DNA from: Lactobacillus sp.
Lineage (GTDB): Bacteria; Bacillota; Bacilli; Lactobacillales; Lactobacillaceae
Reading direction: 5' to 3'
DNA: 64,000 nucleotides
Assembly: GCF_014803895.1 (NCBI RefSeq)
Contig: NZ_JAAVAU010000009.1
Coordinates: 10,810 to 74,809, forward strand
Part shown: positions 61,805 through 64,000 of the stretch, in pieces
Numbering within the stretch: the stretch's first letter is position 1
Layout: each line of letters opens with the position of its first letter
Notes under the pieces: model-generated
What the model saw: only the letters and a program-made list of their open reading frames with translations
The model's database searches: none
Told to the model about the DNA's origin: nothing
Program-made: the position numbers and the translations under genes

Positions 61805-63185
61805 TATGGCTGTCCTTTCCATGACGAACTAAATATATAATTACTGCCAATATTAATACTCCTGCCCCAACAGCGACAGAAACACGCGTTTCCGGATTAA
61901 TGAACATAAAGATCACAATTAAGAATAGCATGATAAAAGCAAAATAGTTTGAGAATGGATATAGAGGTAACTTGAATGGATGATTTTCAAGTAAATCAGG
62001 ATTATTCTTTCTAAATCTTAATTCTGCCCACAAAATTACAAACCATGGAACCATCCCTGGTAAAACTGATGAGGAGAACACAATAACAAATAAATCTTGA
62101 GTAGATTTATTGAGTGTAGCTGCTAACATGTTAAGAATAAATCCTAAAAATATTCCCCCGGTAATACCCATAATTGCATGACTAGGCACTATTCTTTTTG
62201 AAATATGACCAAATGTCTTCGGTGCATCTCCATCATGAGATAATTTAAAAAGCATTCTACTAGATGAATATATTCCTGAATTTGCTCCAGATAAAGCAGC
62301 AGTTAAAACTACGAAGTTAATTACACCAGCAGCTGCTGTAATACCAACCTTTGCAAAAGTAGTTACAAATGGTGATCCCATACTACTTAATTTGTCCCAA
62401 GGATATATAGTTACAATTACAAAAATTGCACCTACATAGAAAATTAAAATACGCCATAAGACTGATTTTACAGATTTGACAATAGCTTTTTTAGGATTAG
62501 CAACTTCACCTGCTGAAATTCCCAATAATTCAATTCCTTCATAAGATCCTACAATAATTGACATTGAGAATAAAAAGCCTTTTAATCCTCCAGTAAAAAA
62601 GCCTCCATGAGACCACAGATTACTAAAACCTGTTGGTTTTCCTCCGTTACCAACACCAAAAAATATAACTAAAAAGCCTAAAATGATCATTAAAATAATT
62701 GTTATAACTTTGATCATAGCAAACCAAAATTCTAGTGATGCATAAGCTTTAGCACTAGCCAAGTTAGCTAATAATAAGAAAGCAATAATAATTACTCCTG
62801 AACAAAATGCACTCACATTTGGCCACCAAAATTTCAAATATTCTGTAGCTGCAACTACTTCTGACATTCCTACCACAATATATTCAAAAACATTTGCCCA
62901 TTCAGCTAAGTATCCAGCAATTGGATGAACATATTCCGTTGCATAATCTGCAAATGATCCAGTACCAGGATTGATATAGAGCATTTCTCCTAAGGCACGC
63001 ATTACAACATAGAGAATTATTCCTACAAACAGATAAGCTAATAATACTGACGGCCCCGTCCATTTAATCGTTGCTGTAGCTCCCATAAACAGACCTACAC
63101 CAATGGCACCCCCAAGTGAAATCATTTCCATCTGCCCGGCAGTCATAGACCGTTGCAAGCCGGGAACTGATTTTCTGTTCTTCAT
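61797..63185 (-). CDS. Amino acid permease, tandem copy 1 (AAT family)
   Basis: 462 residues, twelve helices, start LQRSMTAGQMEMISLGGAIGVGLFMGA, then WTGPSVLLAYLFVGIILYVVMRALGEM and ISAGEVANPKKAIVKSVKSV, all AAT-family text. First of the tandem pair. TAAGGAGTTAC precedes the start. A 9-bp inverted repeat lies 20-50 bases upstream. Substrates of near relatives include proline, GABA, asparagine and serine; none can be chosen here. Confidence 0.88.
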   Translation of the reverse strand: MKNRKSVPGLQRSMTAGQMEMISLGGAIGVGLFMGATATIKWTGPSVLLAYLFVGIILYVVMRALGEMLYINPGTGSFADYATEYVHPIAGYLAEWANVFEYIVVGMSEVVAATEYLKFWWPNVSAFCSGVIIIAFLLLANLASAKAYASLEFWFAMIKVITIILMIILGFLVIFFGVGNGGKPTGFSNLWSHGGFFTGGLKGFLFSMSIIVGSYEGIELLGISAGEVANPKKAIVKSVKSVLWRILIFYVGAIFVIVTIYPWDKLSSMGSPFVTTFAKVGITAAAGVINFVVLTAALSGANSGIYSSSRMLFKLSHDGDAPKTFGHISKRIVPSHAIMGITGGIFLGFILNMLAATLNKSTQDLFVIVFSSSVLPGMVPWFVILWAELRFRKNNPDLLENHPFKLPLYPFSNYFAFIMLFLIVIFMFINPETRVSVAVGAGVLILAVIIYLVRHGKDSHNE

Positions 63186-63203
63186 TTTGTAACTCCTTAT
63201 TAA

Positions 63204-63233
63204 AAACTAGTAATCATACTAAACTACTAGTTT
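63204..63233. promoter_or_regulatory. Inverted repeat upstream of tandem permeases
   Basis: AAACTAGTA (63204-63212), twelve bases, TACTAGTTT (63225-63233): perfect 9-bp arms in the leader or promoter of the permease pair, 19 bases before the start. Could be an operator or an RNA hairpin near the ribosome site. Confidence 0.45.
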
Positions 63234-63317
63234 CATAAATATTACATTAAAAATATTTTAATACATGAAATACTTACTGCCAAGGGTAAATGGCGTTTTT
63301 TTAAGTGTAATTAAATA

Positions 63318-63351
63318 AATAAGCTTAGGCTTTTTATCACCTAAGCTTATT
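63318..63351 (-). terminator. Terminator after DUF956 gene
   Basis: AATAAGCTTAGG-CTTTTTATCA-CCTAAGCTTATT, perfect 12-bp arms, following the DUF956 stop on the minus strand. Confidence 0.85.
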
Positions 63352-63359
63352 CTGTTATA

Positions 63360-63722
63360 TTATTTTCTCATAATTCCACGTTTTATTTTTTGCCAAAAAG
63401 TTAGTGCTTTACGAATATTTTGAGCCGGAATATGTTCTCTAATCGCCCGTAGCGTCGCTTTAGTATGACGAGATGCAAAATAAAATTGACCATCCTTCTT
63501 AGTACAAATCTTAAAGCGTGAAATATATTTTCCACCAAAATATACATCAGCAACTACCATAGTAATTTCATTCCAAGGAATTTGAACATAGTCATTCAAA
63601 TTATTATCTCGATAAAATTCAAATCCCTTATCTCCGATCATAATTTTTCCATATGTAGGCATTCCACGAAACCAAGTTCCTGGATCCACATATTCAGCTT
63701 TTGTATTTAATGATTGAACCAT
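63360..63722 (-). CDS. manO: DUF956 protein, mannose PTS accessory (ManO-like)
   Basis: 120 residues: start SLNTKAEYVDPGTWFRGMPTYGKIMIGDKGFEFYRD, then YVQIPWNEITMVVADVYFGGKYISRFKI, the DUF956 signature; no membrane helix. DUF956 genes follow manLMN in streptococci and lactobacilli and have been called manO. The role is unclear, maybe fine control of the permease. It lies 62 bp after the IID gene, with a hairpin between them, so its level is probably lower. Confidence 0.9.
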   Translation of the reverse strand: MVQSLNTKAEYVDPGTWFRGMPTYGKIMIGDKGFEFYRDNNLNDYVQIPWNEITMVVADVYFGGKYISRFKICTKKDGQFYFASRHTKATLRAIREHIPAQNIRKALTFWQKIKRGIMRK

Positions 63723-63740
63723 CTAGTCTTTCCTTTATAA

Positions 63741-63769
63741 AATAAAAAGCAGTCTTTGTAGACTGCTTT
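63741..63769 (-). terminator. Hairpin between mannose IID and DUF956 genes
   Basis: AAAGCAGTC-TTTGTA-GACTGCTTT with TTTATTTT after it on the minus strand. It follows the IID stop and would reduce, not abolish, DUF956 transcription. Confidence 0.8.
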
Positions 63770-63784
63770 AAAATATTATCATTT

Positions 63785-64000
63785 TTAGAATAAGCCTACT
63801 ACGTGACCTGCGATACCAACAATGAAGATACCAATAATGATAACGATTGGTGAAACTTTCTTCTTCAATAACCACATGCAAAGGAAAGTAAGAAGTAAAG
63901 CTGCCAAACCTGGAATTAAGTCATCCAAGTTATTTTGTAAGGTAGTTTCCTTAATCTTTTCTAAGGCCATGCCCTTACCCATATTCCATTCAGTCAATAC
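63785..64000 (-). CDS. manN: PTS mannose transporter, EIID C-terminal part (partial)
   Basis: Seventy-odd C-terminal residues; the frame stays open to the window edge. TEWNMGKGMALEKIKETTLQ and a final pair of membrane helices (LAALLLTFLCMWLLKKK and IVIIIGIFIVGIAGHVVG) match the end of mannose-family EIID. DUF956 just downstream supports the assignment. The operon's other genes are beyond the window. Confidence 0.87.
   Translation of the reverse strand, partial: VLTEWNMGKGMALEKIKETTLQNNLDDLIPGLAALLLTFLCMWLLKKKVSPIVIIIGIFIVGIAGHVVGLF

Noticed and set aside
63280..63304. TGCCA-AGGGTAAA-TGGCG plus seven T as a plus-strand terminator
   Set aside because: The stem is only five pairs with one wobble, and no plus-strand promoter or gene leads into it.

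Overview
The window reads as a stretch of a low-GC Lactobacillus chromosome, most likely of the acidophilus/gasseri/johnsonii group. It is AT-rich and has strong AGGAGG-type ribosome binding sites. The genes fit a homofermentative, host-associated lactobacillus: a fructose operon, a maltose phosphorylase operon, a divergent sucrose PTS locus, a mannose PTS end, many amino acid permeases, an L-lysine type MurE beside an aspartate racemase, and a paired FMN reductase like the one tied to H2O2 formation in this group. I cannot fix the species. There are no rRNA or tRNA genes, insertion sequences, prophage genes or CRISPR arrays, and little sign of recent transfer.

Layout. 0-2 kb: fruR-fruK-fruA (fruA cut by the window edge). 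2-6.2 kb: response regulator, histidine kinase, MurE and aspartate racemase on one strand, a likely envelope operon. 6.4-10 kb: heterodimeric ABC multidrug exporter. 10-15.6 kb: DUF1129 protein, YchF, DUF951, ParB, ParA, Noc and RsmG, a chromosome segregation block. 15.8-28.9 kb: CvpA, ApbE, two FMN reductases with a TetR regulator, dipeptidase, an hrtR-hrtB-hrtA type heme-response operon with matching operators, a cinnamoyl esterase, YaaA and several hypothetical genes. 28.9-37.2 kb: GDPD and a GalT-like protein, membrane proteins, an inactive-looking class I amidotransferase, and a compact five-gene cluster (basic protein, membrane protein, macrodomain, TSUP transporter, ABC exporter). 37.5-48.3 kb: maltose operon (malR, malT, mapA, pgmB) and sucrose locus (scrA/scrB-scrR), each with readable operators and cre sites. 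48.4-52.9 kb: phosphatase, pyridoxal kinase family, GatD-like amidotransferase, permease, free-methionine-sulfoxide reductase. 52.9-55.5 kb: a peptide-sensing module with an overlooked 24-codon gene. 55.6-64 kb: EamA transporter with a nonsense-interrupted small membrane gene, T-box-controlled asnA, a peptidase C26 gene, three amino acid permeases, and the end of a mannose PTS operon with DUF956.

The best candidates for something undescribed are: (1) the 24-residue peptide gene translationally joined to an AgrC/ComD-type kinase and LytTR regulator, with no exporter, no AgrB and no double-glycine leader; (2) a stand-alone roughly 88-nt RNA with a near-consensus promoter, a CcpA-like palindrome at its 5' end and an intrinsic terminator; (3) a class I amidotransferase homologue that has lost the nucleophile, the histidine and the glutamate; (4) an EF-hand-bearing protein that looks like the remains of a GH29 fucosidase fold. 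All assignments are from reading the sequence only; no searches were run.
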